Positions 32,990-45,215 of a DNA stretch of 64,000 nucleotides are shown piece after piece (the stretch's first letter is position 1; each line of letters starts with the position of its first letter). A program made the translations under genes and the position numbers. The notes under the pieces were generated by a model that saw only the letters and a list, made by a program, of their open reading frames with translations, was not told the origin of the DNA and searched no databases. Source of the DNA: Labia minor. Taxonomy: Eukaryota; Arthropoda; Insecta; Dermaptera; Spongiphoridae. Where the stretch lies: contig OY720347.1 of the NCBI GenBank assembly GCA_963082975.1, forward strand, positions 12,506,225-12,570,224. The letters are read 5' to 3'.

Positions 32990-34188
32990 AAATTAATTAA
33001 AATATATAATAAATAAATCATTTGAGATTTTCATTAGGATTATATATAAAAAATGGATCAATAAAAAATAAATGTCACAACTTAAAATATTTTTTACTAA
33101 TTTAGAAAAAACAAATAAATAAATTATTATTATTATTTTTATTAATTGCGAATGAAAATTATAATATTGTTTAAATAAAATTATTAATTCACTAAATGCG
33201 ATTTCATAAAGGAAATAAAAAAAGTACTAATAAAAACAAATATGTAAAATTTATTTTTAATTAAAAAATAAAAAAAAATTAATATCTTTATTAATTTTAT
33301 GTAAATATCAATACGAAATTACGGGAATCCCTTACTCGAATGATCCTTGAAAAGTAAATATCGTAAATATATTTATATTTATAGAAAAAAATATTTTCAT
33401 TGAAATTATTTCAATCAGATTAATACGTACGTAAACATATCTACGTTACCATTTTAATAACAATTGATTCATGCCTTGTAAAAAGGCATTATCTCAGAAG
33501 AAATTTTTTTTTCTCTCTCCACGACATTGAATATAAAAATGTTTTCAATTTTTTTTTTTTCAATTTGCATCCAATTTTCAGACAAAAGTTTTTCATAATT
33601 CTTGTCCACTTGTCATGCATGACTGTCAAACGGCTGCAAATATTACGCAAACGCCACTGCATCTATGCTAACGATACTTTCACCTCAGCATTGACCTCAA
33701 CTCGTGGCTCGGATGCTTTTTATATCCATACATAGAATAAATTACTAAATCAACTTAAATAAAATTATTTTTAAAAAAATGCCATCTTCATTTGTTTATT
33801 TTATTATTTATTAATTTATTAATAATGAATGGTGTGAATTAGAAAATATATCAAAGGGGTATAACAAATTTTTATTCATTTATATAATAAATTAATTAAA
33901 AATAAAAAATAAAGAATGATTATATATTTTGAATTGAAATTGACTACAACAGGTAGATTTGTATTGTATTGTATTTATATTTGCTCTATCATTTTCATCT
34001 TCTTCTTCCTCTAATTGATTATTAATTTAATTATTTTTATTAATTGTTATCTTTTTTCTTGATTATCAATTCAGAAATGAGATACTTGTAATATTGATAT
34101 TTGGTTCTAGTTAATTCAGTAATCGGAGACTTTATTTCAGATGTTTTTCCCTATGATCTCTTTTTATCATCATTGAGTATAAAAAAAA
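32990..34188. other. AT-rich sequence, no recognised gene
   Basis: A small G+C-enriched patch at 33600-33715 (TGTCAAACGGCTGCAAATAT, GCATTGACCTCAACTCGTGG) has no supported reading frame. The remainder is A/T tracts. Confidence 0.4.
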
Positions 34189-34437
34189 ACTTCTACGTCC
34201 TACGCAAGGACAACGCCTATCAAGTCGGTTATATCAATGAGGTGTCCTATGATCAGTAGAACGGGACCTCTCATCCTTTACCTTGATTTTCTTGATCGGA
34301 GGCGCTATCAAGTAGCTTTCCCCCAATGTTGTTCCCGGAGGCTGGGTTGACTCCGTCCCATAGACCCCAGCTAGGGAAATTCCCTTGCCAGGCTCGGGAC
34401 CATGTGAATGTGAGGCAGGTTCGATACCCAATACCCA
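34189..34437 (-). mobile_element. tRNA-derived SINE, copy 1 (5' truncated)
   Basis: It is read on the minus strand. It shares GGGAATTTCCCTAGCTGGGG, GATAGCGCCTCCGATCAAGA, AAATCAAGGTAAAG, CGTTCTACTGATCATA and CTTGATAGGCGTTGTCCTTG with 42903-43176. The tRNA-like head is present only from about the B box onward. Two overlapping minus-strand frames here (34234-34462) are by-products of its higher G+C content. Confidence 0.7.
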
Positions 34438-35139
34438 ATATACTTATTACATAAAATTTCATACAATTTCTATGATTTTTATATAATAATTATTTAATTT
34501 AATTTAATTATGATTTTCTTTTTTCTTTGTAATATTCTCGAGGACAGAATAGAATTTTTCACTTAATTCATATTAAAAAATTCCAGTTATATTTAAATTT
34601 TTGAAATAATTTTTTAATCTTATATTATCATTATAAATTAAAATTAATTATCATTATAAATCAATTATAATTTAAAACAAATTTTTTCTAATTTTAATGG
34701 AAAAGTGAAATTATCGATCATTGAGTGAATCAGTTTTGATCTCAGGTTTATTTAGGTTTTATTTTTAATCCAATGCTGATATCTCTCAATATATTTATTT
34801 AATGGAAAACATCCAAAAATTACTTAAAAATTGAGATTTTTTTTTTAATTATACGTCATTGGGAATTAGTGAAAAAATAACATTATATAGTTAGATAATT
34901 TATTTAATATCAAATGAAAAAGAGAAGTACAACCTGTTAATTCAGAATGTGCCTGTCTGTTTCGTGTTTATGTTTATTTTTTGTTTAATTTAATTTTTTT
35001 TTTTTGTTATTAACAAAATTTAAATATTAAATTCTAATTTCTACTCATTTATTCCATCAAGGTTGTCTCAATAAAAGATGGAAAGAGTAAATTAAGATTT
35101 CTATTTGTAAACTCATGAATTGTGTATTAGAAAATAAAA
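34438..35139. other. AT-rich sequence, nothing recognised
   Basis: No supported feature. Confidence 0.4.
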
Positions 35140-36489
35140 TAATATAAATATATAAAAAACATTTATAAAATAACTTTTTTCTCATGGACTAAAAAGAATT
35201 AAAATAATTTTTCTGTTAGCTTGACAAAGTTTATGGATGAATTGTTTCATATTCAACGAAAAACGTTGGGCGCATTCAGTTTTATTTATTCATATGAAAA
35301 ATTAATTCAAATTTTGTATTAATAAAAATTTTATTAAATACATAAACTCACAAATTTTTTTATCATGCAATAAAATTGAAAGGTTAAGAGCTAAGAAATT
35401 AATCTTTTATTATTTTCACTGTAATATACTTATATCAGTATGTATCAAAATTTAAAATAATTTTTATTATATTTACATATAATCAATCAAATGCAAAATG
35501 GTTGATTATATTAGAAGAAATAGTGTTACTTGTTAATGAATTGTTTTATTGTGGTGTGTATGCATATATATATATGAATTATAGCTCTATAAAGGAAGTA
35601 AATTGCATAGAAATTAAATGAAAAGCGCCCAACGTTTTTAGTTGAATATGAAGCAATTCATCTATAAACTTTGTCAGACTTATAGAAAAATTATTCTATT
35701 CTTTTTAGTCCATGAGAAAAACGTTATTTTATAAAAAAAAATTATATTTATATTATTTTATTCTTTTTAGTGCATTTTAGTTTGATAAATTTATTTAATA
35801 TAACAAGAGAAATAGAAAAGATGAAGTTATACGAAAATTTGCAAATTGAATAAAACAAAAAAAAAATATTAATCTTCTAAAATTGATTTTATGTATTTAT
35901 GTTAAGTAAATGTTATTATTGAATAATAATTATTATATTATATTATATTTATAAATAATTATTTTATTAATGTTAGATTTAATAAATTTATATAGGATAT
36001 TGTACTCATATTGTCTTAAAAAAAGGTCATTGCTTTGTTTTTTACTCTCGGGGACATATATATAAATAAAAACCTTTTCTCTATGCTATTTGAGGGGAAA
36101 AATCCCTCTTCATTGGTGCTATAACTGATTAATAAGAATTCATCATTAATTTTATTTCTATAAAATATACTTAATTACTATCAAAATGAAAATCTATCTT
36201 GAAATCAATATTTATGCTTCAGAATCCGTTGAAAAAAAATTAATCAAAGCAATACAAAAGGAGTTAGTTACTAAAAGTAATTAATCACTAATTATATTAA
36301 AATTAATTAATTATAATTCAATTATATTTATTCTATACCTTCTAGGGATAGATTGAAATAACTATAAAAATTTTCAAAAGTCTATCTCAATATTAAAATG
36401 ATGAAAAATAGATTTCAATTTGTCAAAAGAGCGAACAGATAGAGAGACAGACTCCAAGTGAAGAATAGAAAAACGTTATAATTATAAAA
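35140..36489. mobile_element. Foldback family F, long copy with ~125-bp inverted arms
   Basis: 35150-35280 (TCATGGACTAAAAAGAATTA, GACAAAGTTTATGGATGAAT, ATTCAACGAAAAACGTTGGG) is inverted at 35622-35745 (CCCAACGTTTTTAGTTGAAT, CAATTCATCTATAAACTTTG, CTTTTTAGTCCATGAGAAAA). The spacer is ~340 bp. The F tail (TCAATTTGTCAAAAGAGCGA, AGAGAGACAGACTCCAAG, AAAACGTTATAA) occurs only at 36407-36489, so ~650 bp of unrelated AT-rich DNA lies between arm and tail. Confidence 0.7.
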
Positions 36490-37345
36490 ATACACTATTT
36501 TCAAAAATTACATTTATTAAGAAAATCTTTGAAAAAAACAAATAATTTCAAAATATTCTAATATCTAAAATCTAAATAGAATAATATTTTTTTTCTATAT
36601 AGTTTTATGATTTTTTTTTTTTTTATCAATTTATTTACTTATATATATATTATTATTATTATTTAAAACGAAAAGAAAATAACAAATAAATAATAATAGA
36701 AGGTAATAGTAATATACTAAAATTAGTTAATATTTTTTATTTTGTAATGAATGTACGATTTATTTCCAAGTATAATAAAAAACGAAATTTGTATGATCCA
36801 CAGAGGCTGAGCTATGTCGACACACATCATTCTAATTTAATCATTTTATTATTAAAAAAATCTTTTCACTAACAAAACCCTTGAATAATTGCAAAATGAT
36901 ATTGAAATAAAAAATAAATTCTTATTACATATAAAATTTCATAAAATTTCTATGAATGAGCAACTAACTAATTTAATTTTTAATTATTTTTTTATTTTTT
37001 TTTCCTTTAATATCCTTTTGAGAACAGAATAAATAAATCATTTAAAATTCTTGGCTTTCTCAATAGTTTCTTACCAAAGACGCAAAACGGCTCTTGAAAT
37101 TGGAACGATTGGCTTCCATAAGAGCTGAAGGAAAGTCGGCCGATCACCTCGGAATCTGACCCCAGTTGCACTTAAGAAAGACACAATCCGCATTGAATCA
37201 CCACCGGTCAATCAATCAATCAATCAATCATTAATAAGTGATCTCACTGAAGATTAGTATTCTCCAACATAAACTAAAACCTCTCGTTTTAAAGAAAAGA
37301 AAATAATAATATAAATTGAATATTTCATCATTTTATTTTATTTTT
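36490..37345. other. AT-rich sequence, no recognised gene
   Basis: A G+C-enriched patch at 37060-37205 (GCTGAAGGAAAGTCGGCCGA, CGGAATCTGACCCCAGTTGC) followed by an AATC tetranucleotide run (37208-37231) may be a decayed element. No frame or domain is recognised. Confidence 0.4.
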
Positions 37346-37642
37346 AGTAATTGTTTACAAAACGGGAAGTTTTAGGGATTTGAGGAATTGAAACTTTACC
37401 AGTGGATTCCTTTTTTAATTCTAAAGAAACTTTCCTTATGCAATATTTCTCAGTCTCTTCTAGTTTATAAAATATTAAAATTATTAAAATTTGCATATAA
37501 ATCATTTGCATTTAGCTACCATGTTTTATTCATTTTACCAGCAGATGGCTCCGGTAATTTTCATGGTTTTTTTTTGTAGGAATCCACTGGCAAAGTTTTA
37601 CCCAAATCCTTGAAGTTTCCCGTTTTTTAAACAATTACCTTT
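37346..37642. mobile_element. TIR element, family H, copy 2 (297 bp)
   Basis: AGTAATTGTTTACAAAACGG at the left is inverted as CCGTTTTTTAAACAATTACC at the right. The arms extend through GGGAAGTTTTAGGGATTTG and CCAGTGGATTCCTTT. Its interior (ATATTTCTCAGTCTCTTC, ATTTAGCTACCATGTTTTAT) is the inverse of copy 1. Confidence 0.8.
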
Positions 37643-38005
37643 AAAAAAAAAAAATAATAATATTTTAATAAATAAATCTTTGAATAAATACCTAAAAATG
37701 AATTGAAAATTTTTATAATCTTCTCTTTCCTTCTAATCTCTTAATATGTGCTTAGACGCGAGGTGTTGTGAGTTTGTTAGTTAATTAATGTTGATTATAG
37801 GGTTGTAATAAAGCATTAGCAAATTTGGACAAACACACACACACATTTAAACATATATATACGAATTAATTATATGATAATTGAATATATTTTATGAACA
37901 TGGACAAAAATCAAGGTCAGATAGTAAATGTTGTGCAAATTAATGTGCGTCCTCAAGTTTTTAAAAGTTTCATTAAAATAAATAAAGTATTGTGGAATAA
38001 ACATA

Positions 38006-38651
38006 ATTACCGACCGACGATAGTAAGGGAGGTATTGTTTTCACACCAAATTTCACATGTGGAGATTTTTACATATCTCCACGAATCATGCATTTTCTAA
38101 ACAGAAAAAAGTATTTTTAGCATGATGTCTGTCCGTCCGTCTGTCCGTCTGTCCGTCTGTCCGTCCGTCCGTCCGTATAGATGTGTACAGCCTGAACGGT
38201 CCAACCGATTTTGATGAAATTTGGTATATTTACTTAATGCATCAGTGGGATGAATTGATCAACTTTTGGTGCAAATCCGGAAACCGGAAGTGGTAGTATT
38301 AGCGATCGACGATAGGAAGGAAAGGGTTATTTTCACACCAAAGGAGATTTTTTTATATATCACAACGAATCATGCACTTTGTATTGGTTTTATCCTCGAG
38401 AAAAATCATATTTATTAGTTTTTTCTTGATTTAAAATTATATGACGTCATCCAGCCATTCATGACGTCACAGTCTGGTCTTACATATATATTATAAATAA
38501 AATAAAATTAAAAATATTTATGTTATATCCATATCTGTTTTTTATTACATTAATAGATATATTAAAATTATTTGAAATTGTTTCTGTAGCTGGAAATTAA
38601 TTTATTTCAAACAGTCGGTCGGTTCGGACCTGGCCACAGGTCAACTTATTT
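38006..38651 (+). mobile_element. Family A element, full length
   Basis: 5' ATTACCGACCGACGATAGTA, CTGTCCGTC-type microsatellite (38127-38176), AACCGATTTTGATGAAATTT core, internal repeat of the 5' block, two TGACGTCA sites (38442-38449 and 38462-38469), GTCGGTCGGTTCGGACCTGG and AACTTATTT at the 3' end. It is close to the copy at 8458-9107. Confidence 0.88.
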
Positions 38652-38808
38652 TTGAATTGGTTTAACATGAACATGTCAACCTGAAATTATATTCTTATAT
38701 TCAAACAAATAAATAGGAATATACATTTTGTTAAATAATTAATTATGTTAAGGAATTATGAAAAAATAATACTTAATTAGAAGATTAAATAAAATTCCAA
38801 CCCCTTTT

Positions 38809-39998
38809 TACTATCTCGCCAGATTCGATATCGAGAATTTGATGTTTTTATACGTTTTGAAGGTTCTTGAATCATTTTCACTAAGGTTGAGAAAAATGTC
38901 TGTGTGTATGTATGTAGACAAGCTAGAATCATGAAATTTGGTATACGGGCATTATTCATAATTCGTAGTTTTCTATAAACTTTTGAGAAATGTAGCTCAA
39001 TCGGAAGAGGGTCATTATCTACAACGTTTTGATTTTTTTTCCTCTAAAGTGACCGTAAAAATAAAGATATATGTTTGATAGTTTTTCACATGATTAAAAA
39101 TCGTATAAAACTGCTATATATAGAATTTCAGCTTGATTAAATCGCCGAAAGTACCAGAATTAATTTTTTAACACTGCAAATCTCACGCGCCAACACGTGA
39201 CGTGGTGCCATCAACAATAAGTTGACCTGTGGCCAGGTCCGAACCGACCGACGGTTTGAAATAAATTAATTTCCAGCTACAGAAACAATTTCAAATAATT
39301 TTAATATATCTATTAATGTAATAAAAACAGATATGGATATAACATAAATATTTTTAATTTTATTTTATTTATAATATATAGCTGAAGTAGCCGGCGTTAC
39401 CCGAGGCTGTGACGTCATGAAGGGCTGGGTGACGTCATATAATTTTAAATTAAGAAAAACATAATGAAGATGATTTTTCCCCAGGATAAAACCAATACAT
39501 TCGTGGTGATATGTAAAAAAATCTCCTTATGTGAAATTTGGTGCGAAAATAACCCTTCCCTTCTTATCGTCGATCGCTAATACTACCACTTCCGGTTTCC
39601 GGATTTGCACCAAAAGTTGATCAATTCATCCCACTGATGCATTAAATAAATATACCAAATTTCATCAAAATCCGTTAAGCCGTTCAGGCTGTACACATCT
39701 ATACGGACGGACAGACGGACAGACGGACGGACAGACATCATGCTAAAAATACTTTTTTTTGTTAAGAAAATGCATGATTCGTGGAGATATGTAAAAATCT
39801 CCACATGTGAAATTTGGTGTGAAAACAATACCTCCCTTACTATCGTCGGTCGGTAAAAAGCCAAACATGCGCTGATTTAATAAATATTATTTATTAATTT
39901 TAATTTATAATTAATTAAATTTAATTTAAATATAATATATGTTATTTAACCCAATTCAAATTTGCGAGATAGTCGAGTGGAGACACTCCAGCTTATTT
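38809..39998 (+). mobile_element. Family B element interrupted by a family A element
   Basis: The 5' end TACTATCTCGCCAGATTCGA and the 3' end TTTGCGAGATAGTCGAGTGG with ACTCCAGCTTATTT enclose a complete minus-oriented A (39216-39856). The B sequence breaks at GGTGCCATCAACAA and resumes at AGCCAAACATGCGCTG, so A inserted into an existing B copy. Confidence 0.9.
39216..39856 (-). mobile_element. Family A element nested in family B
   Basis: Complete from AATAAGTTGACCTGTGGCCA to CTATCGTCGGTCGGTAAAA, inserted at an A-A (T-T on the other strand) junction as expected of Helentron-type elements. It carries an extra GCTGAAGTAGCCGGCGTTAC segment (39381-39404), also present at 60070-60100, which marks an A subfamily. 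Confidence 0.88.
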
Positions 39999-40744
39999 CC
40001 TTGAAATTTATTCAGTGAAGAAAAAAAAATTAAATAATCATTAACACAAGAAAAGAAGAGATTATATAATTCATAAAAAGAAAAACATAAAAATCTAATA
40101 AAAGATTTTTATTTATTTATTCATTATAAAATTAAACTTTCTCGTTTATTTCATTCTACTTAGGTATACCTATATATTTATTTTCATGTATTTATTCATT
40201 TAGATTTCACAATCGGTGCAAGTTTCAAAATTAAAAAAATAAATCAATAAATCTATACTTATATCTCATTTTTTAATTTGTAATATGAAATTTATTGAAA
40301 TTCATACGTAATTAAAAATGCCAAATTTCTATAAATTAAAATATTAAAGCAATTAATTGTGATCTTGAATATGGAACGGATAAAAAAAATTATATTATTG
40401 AATGACCAATTGGCAAGTTTTAATTCAAATTAATTAATTTAGTTAAATATTTGTTGTTGTTTTGTTTTTAGAATTTAATCAAATACATTTCTCTCTCTCC
40501 CTCTCTTTAAATATTTCTTGTAATATAAGGAAGGATATTGTGACATTAAAATAAAAAAAAAAGTAAATTAATAATTAATATTCCTTTCTAAAAAATAATA
40601 TAATATTTATTTATATGGATAAGATTTAAATAATTCTAGTTATATATTAAGTCTAATATCATAATTTAATATTTTTCTTATATAGTCTGGAAGGATTTCT
40701 TTTATTAATAAAAATGTAAAAAAAAATTATCTATTCCTTTACTA
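39999..40744. other. AT-rich sequence, nothing recognised
   Basis: CTCTCTCTCCCTCTCT at 40492-40507; otherwise homopolymer and AT tracts. Confidence 0.4.
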
Positions 40745-40745
40745 T

Positions 40746-41228
40746 ATGGGCTGAAAAGTCCCGGGATTTTTCAATAGGTGACGCCACTAGAAAACACTAG
40801 ACATGACTCATTTCGAGAGGCTTATCTGTCACTAGTTTATGTATAAAGTATCATGACATTTCGTCCATTCGTTTACAAGATACAGTCGTTTGAGTGACGC
40901 TACTTTCGCCTCCATAAGAAAAATAGAAAAACGAATATCGCGTCTTGATTAAACATTGTTCTTGAATTGGTTGCTCACCCACCGTATTCTCCAGACTTGG
41001 CCCCCAGCGACTATTATCTGTTCCCAGGGAAAGAGATTCACATCGAATGAGAAAACCGAAGCGTATTTCGAAGGTATGGACATTTCGTACTACAGAAGGG
41101 GCATCGAAATGTTGGAAGATCGATATACCAAGTGTATCTCCCTCGAAGGCAACTATGTTGAGGAATAAATAGAATTTTACCCAAAAAATGCTTATATTCA
41201 TTAAAAATCCCGGGACTTTTCAGCCCAT
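40746..41228 (+). mobile_element. Short mariner element with C-terminal transposase remnant
   Basis: The ends are ATGGGCTGAAAAGTCCCGGG and the exact inverse CCCGGGACTTTTCAGCCCAT. Plus-strand remnants read HPPYSPDLAPSDYYLFP (third catalytic Asp region) and, in another frame, YYRRGIEMLEDRYTKCI with SLEGNYVEE before a stop (the usual mariner C-terminus). At 483 bp the N-terminal two thirds are missing and a frameshift separates the blocks, so it is non-autonomous. The strongly preserved termini suggest relatively late mobility. Confidence 0.88.
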
Positions 41229-41397
41229 GTGGTATTATGAATTTAATTTTTTTAAAATTTCATAAACTTTAATATTGAGAATTCTAACTATTATTAACTT
41301 TAATTTTTTCTAAATGGTTGTCTGTTGTTTCGATATTTATTTGTTACTTGAGATTTAACAGATATCAAAAAGATATGAGAGTATAAGTATATTATGA

Positions 41398-41594
41398 TTA
41401 TGCGATCAGGCTCTTAAACATTTTTTACTTTTTTAAAGAATTTTCAATACGGTTCTAAAAAAAAAGGTAAAATGCTTTTGCGATCAGTCTCTTAAACATT
41501 TTTGACTTTTCAATATGGCTCTAAGAAACACCAAGTGTGCCCACCCCTGTTATATTATTTCAGCCCGACTATTGAAAAAGGTAGCCGACCACTG
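41398..41594. repeat. Decayed hAT-like family C copy
   Basis: GCGATCAGGCTCTTAAACAT occurs at 41402 and, with one change, again at 41479. CAATACGGTTCTAAAAAAAA and CAATATGGCTCTAAGAAA accompany them. A terminal CACTGATCT is at 41590. Confidence 0.5.
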
Positions 41595-41599
41595 ATCTA

Positions 41600-42902
41600 A
41601 AAGATAACAAGAAAATAATTTTTATTATTATAATAATTTGTGAATTATTAAAAAAATTAATTTTAATTCGCATTTTTGACTTGCCCCTATACTATCAAAC
41701 AACATTATCACTTCATAAACACTTAATTAGTTAGCAGCATAATCCACCAAACAAAATATATATATATATAAAATTACCTAATATTAGGAACTGTGCAAGC
41801 GAGGAAAAGCCCGCTGGCTGTAAATTTTCCTTCTCTATACAATAATTCCTTTCTTAGAATATCCTGATATTTATTTAAAATAAATATAAAAAAAACATTA
41901 TTAATTTTGATAAATGAATGAAAATATAATTACGAATAATTAAGGATATTATTCAATCCTATTTTTTTAATAATATAATTTAGTTAGGAATAAGAAATTC
42001 TTTTTAATTAAAACATTCCTTGGATATTTCACAAAAAAAAAAATAAATAAATAAAATAAAATAAAATCAGTTTAATTATTTGAATTTGTTTTTTAATATG
42101 ATATTATAGATCATCAAGGAATTTAATATAATATAGATAGAAAAAATACAATAATTTAGGTAAATCTAATTATTCGACTTCTTTTTATATAATTTTTTTT
42201 AAACAAAATTATAGGTATAATTAAAAAAAATGAAAAAAAATTTTGAAAGTTTGATATTAGAATAGTATTAATTTGTATGTGAAAAGATTAAAAAAAAAAT
42301 TATAAGTATACGAGTATATACAAATGTTATAGTAAAAAATATCTTTAATATTATCTCTTTTGGTATTCTGTTTTATTAATTTTATTGGTAAATCAAAAAT
42401 ACAATAAATAATGATCTTGATGTAAAATAAATAAATATCTTTTATTTGAAAAGTTCAAATTTCGACTATTTCTGTCTTTAATATTTCCTGGTTGAGATGA
42501 TATTCTATTAACATTTTAAAATAAAATAAATCAAATTAATTCTATAGGTGGGGGGAGCACATACGATATGATATTTATTTAATATTCATTCTTTTTTTAT
42601 AATAATTTGATTTCACATTAATAATGTTTAAAATAGCTTATCTTATCTATCGCTAAATAAGATTTGGTCAAATGTTACTTTATTATTGAAATATTTCTAC
42701 ATAAATATATATATATATATATATATATTATTTTATTATTATTTTTTTTTGTATGTAATAGAGGAATATGAATAAGTTCTAGTATTAATATAGGATCAGA
42801 AAAAAAAAACAGAAATATTCGGGTAAACTCTGAACTCTTTCCAATTTCGAAAATTAAATTTAAACAAAATAATTGTACAATAAATTATTATTATAATAAT
42901 AA
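41600..42902. other. AT-rich sequence, no recognised gene
   Basis: A (TA)n run at 42707-42728 and many A/T tracts. No exon of the downstream gene could be identified, although a 5' UTR exon is expected somewhere upstream of 43525. Confidence 0.4.
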
Positions 42903-43176
42903 AAGGGCGATGGTGCCAGAGGGTGAATGTTTAGCGTAACTGGCTCACTTTTTCGTGGTCTCGGGTTTAAGTCCCGGACTTGGCATGGGAATTTCTCTAG
43001 CTGGGGTCTATGAGACGAAATCTGCACAGCCACCGGGATTAAAATCGGAAAAGCTATTTGATAGCGCCTCCGATCAAGAAAATCAAGGTAAAGATTGATA
43101 GGACCCGTTCTACTGATCATATGACACCTCATCATTAATATAACTTGATAGGCGTTGTCCTTGCGTAGGATATACA
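42903..43176 (+). mobile_element. tRNA-derived SINE, copy 2
   Basis: The head (GGGCGATGGTGCCAGAGGGT) is followed about 70 bases in by TCGGGTTTAAGTCCCGG, a near match to the pol III B box GGTTCGANTCC. The body shares long stretches with 34189-34437 and ends with TTGATAGGCGTTGTCCTTGC. No poly-A tail is obvious. A minus-strand frame across it (43177-42860) is incidental. Confidence 0.75.
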
Positions 43177-43524
43177 AAATTCAAAGGAATCATAATAAAA
43201 GGGTATTAAGAAAATTTTTTTTTCTAATTTTGTAAGATTTACCCGAATATTCAATTTCTGTATGTATTGTATTTGACGTATTAGACTTAATATATATATA
43301 GCTATAAAAATTAAAAAGATTATGCATTATTGTAAATAAAATAAAAAACTGTATAACTGTATATATTAGATTTTTTGTAGATTTTATAATCTCATTTTTA
43401 TAAATAAATTAAATATTAAATTGTAATGAAAATTTGTTGATATTATAATAAAAATAAGCTAAATTAATCGAATTTTTTCATATTATTAAAGAGAAACTAA
43501 TTAATTTTTTTTTTTGATATTCAG
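43177..43524. other. Intron sequence upstream of the first coding exon
   Basis: AT-rich, ending in a T-run and TTGATATTCAG, a good 3' splice site. This implies that the exon at 43525 is preceded by at least one upstream noncoding exon. Confidence 0.6.
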
Positions 43525-43673
43525 GTGGGGCACAATGGAAACGAAAGAAGTCACCCCGGCGGCGGATGGCCGACCCGTTAGTATCTACGACAACCTCGGA
43601 CCGAATTCCAATTCGAATACAAATTTAGGAACATCGACAAGGACTTTCAGTATTCTCGAAGTTCCCACATCCA
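43525..43673 (+). CDS. First coding exon of a predicted membrane protein (residues 1-46 plus one base)
   Basis: A polypyrimidine tract and AG at 43523-43524 open the exon. The ATG at 43535 sits in CACAATGG, with A at -3 and G at +4. The coding part, 43535-43673, reads METKEVTPAADGRPVSIYDN onward: a polar, Asn/Ser/Thr-rich, probably disordered and cytosolic head. A donor GTAATC follows at 43674, leaving one base (phase 1). The exon is far richer in G+C than the flanking DNA, which supports coding. No signal peptide is visible. The ten bases before ATG are 5' UTR. I do not recognise the family. Confidence 0.8.
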
Positions 43674-44496
43674 GTAATCAATCATTTCATATTTTTTAGT
43701 TTATATAATATATTTTAGGCAATTTAATAATCTATATATATTATATATATATATATATATAAATATAGAGAGAGAAAGGTATTAAAAATATAATATAAAC
43801 TTGAAAATTGAAATAAATATATTTTCGAAACATATTTTGTTGTTTGTTTAATTAAAATCAAAAAAAAAAAAAAATAAAATAAAGTAAAATAATTATCAAG
43901 ATATTTTATTTTCCAATTTGAAAATTAATTAATACGGATGTGAAAACAAGGTGAAGGTGGTCAAAGCGGAAAAAGAAAAAATAACGATTTTTTTTTAGAT
44001 GTTATTTCATAAATAAATAAAATAAAATAAAAAATATGCTAATGAGGTTATGGCCAAAGTATATGTAAGTACGAGTATCTATATACATAATTTGATACCT
44101 ATAAATTTTACAGTTTTATTGAAAATTGTTTCCCTCAAGGCATTTAAACATGGAATAATTACAAATATGCGCAGGAAAGTAATTAATAATAAATATATAT
44201 ATATATATATTATATTTCCTATTAAATGGCTATTATAATGATAATAATTCCAATAGCACAAAGAAAATCATCACGTAAAATGAATGAAAATTCTTTAAAA
44301 ATTTTTATCAGTTTTTTTTTTATATTAATTCAAGTAAAATTATTTTATTTACTAACTAATTTTATAATAAATATTATTACTAAATATATTTAATTATTTA
44401 TCTAGTTATAATGACTTTTAATGATTTTTTTTAAATATTTCATTAAAAATAACAATATGTAGTTATAACTATATATCATACCATATATCTATCTTT

Positions 44497-45215
44497 GTGC
44501 CTCTACGGAACTCGAAAGTTCTTGGCCGCAGCAACCACATTTTTTCAAGTGTCCCTATCCTGAGCCACCACCATCCAACTTCTACCCTCTCCTATCTCTC
44601 TCACATCACTTCCTACATTGCAAACTCACTGCATCCTTGGTCTTCCAAGCAGACGTTTCTCAATCGGTCTCCCCATCAATATACCCTTCTTCATTCTTTT
44701 CTCTTCCATTCTAGTCACGTGCCCTGCCCATAATAGCCTTCTCGATTTTATAATTCTAACTATATCTGGAGATGCATAGAGGTTATGCAATTCCTCGTTA
44801 TGCAGTCTCCTCATTCTTTGGTCACAATAATTGCTTCGAAGAATCCTATTCTCAAATACGCTAAATCTACTCTCGTCCCCAGGGTCATGGACCATGCCTC
44901 ACATCCATATAATACAACCGGCAAAATAATTGTTTTATATATTTTGATATTGATTCCTTTTGATAAAAACCTTTACGAGATAAGCCCCTTTACAGCCTAA
45001 AAACAGGCATTACCCGATTGTAACCTTAATTTAGATTTTTCTCAAATATTATTATCCTTCGTGATTACAGAACCTAAGTATTTCAATTTTTCTACATTTT
45101 CAAATTTTATATTTTGTATATTAAGACTACTCCTCTCTGTAAATATCTTGTTATAGCACTATTAATTTCAAGCCCCACCTCTTTTCCTGCTTCGATTAAT
45201 TTAATTTATACCTTA
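44497..45215 (-). pseudogene. LINE (non-LTR retrotransposon) reverse-transcriptase C-terminal fragment
   Basis: In order on the minus strand the readable blocks are VEKLKYLGSVITKDN, KIYKTIILPVVLYGCEAWS (a typical post-catalytic RT motif, PVxLYGCE), RLHNEELHNLYASPDIVRII and RRLLWAGHVTRMEEKR, then GRPIEKRLLGRPRMQ. These blocks characterise the 3' end of many arthropod non-LTR elements. Frameshifts separate them and the catalytic FADD region and endonuclease are missing, so this is a 5'-truncated dead copy. The clade is uncertain. It lies antisense inside intron 1. Confidence 0.82.

Noticed and set aside
44497..44733. Plus-strand frame of 78 codons
   Set aside because: It is antisense to the LINE fragment whose protein motifs are clear on the minus strand.
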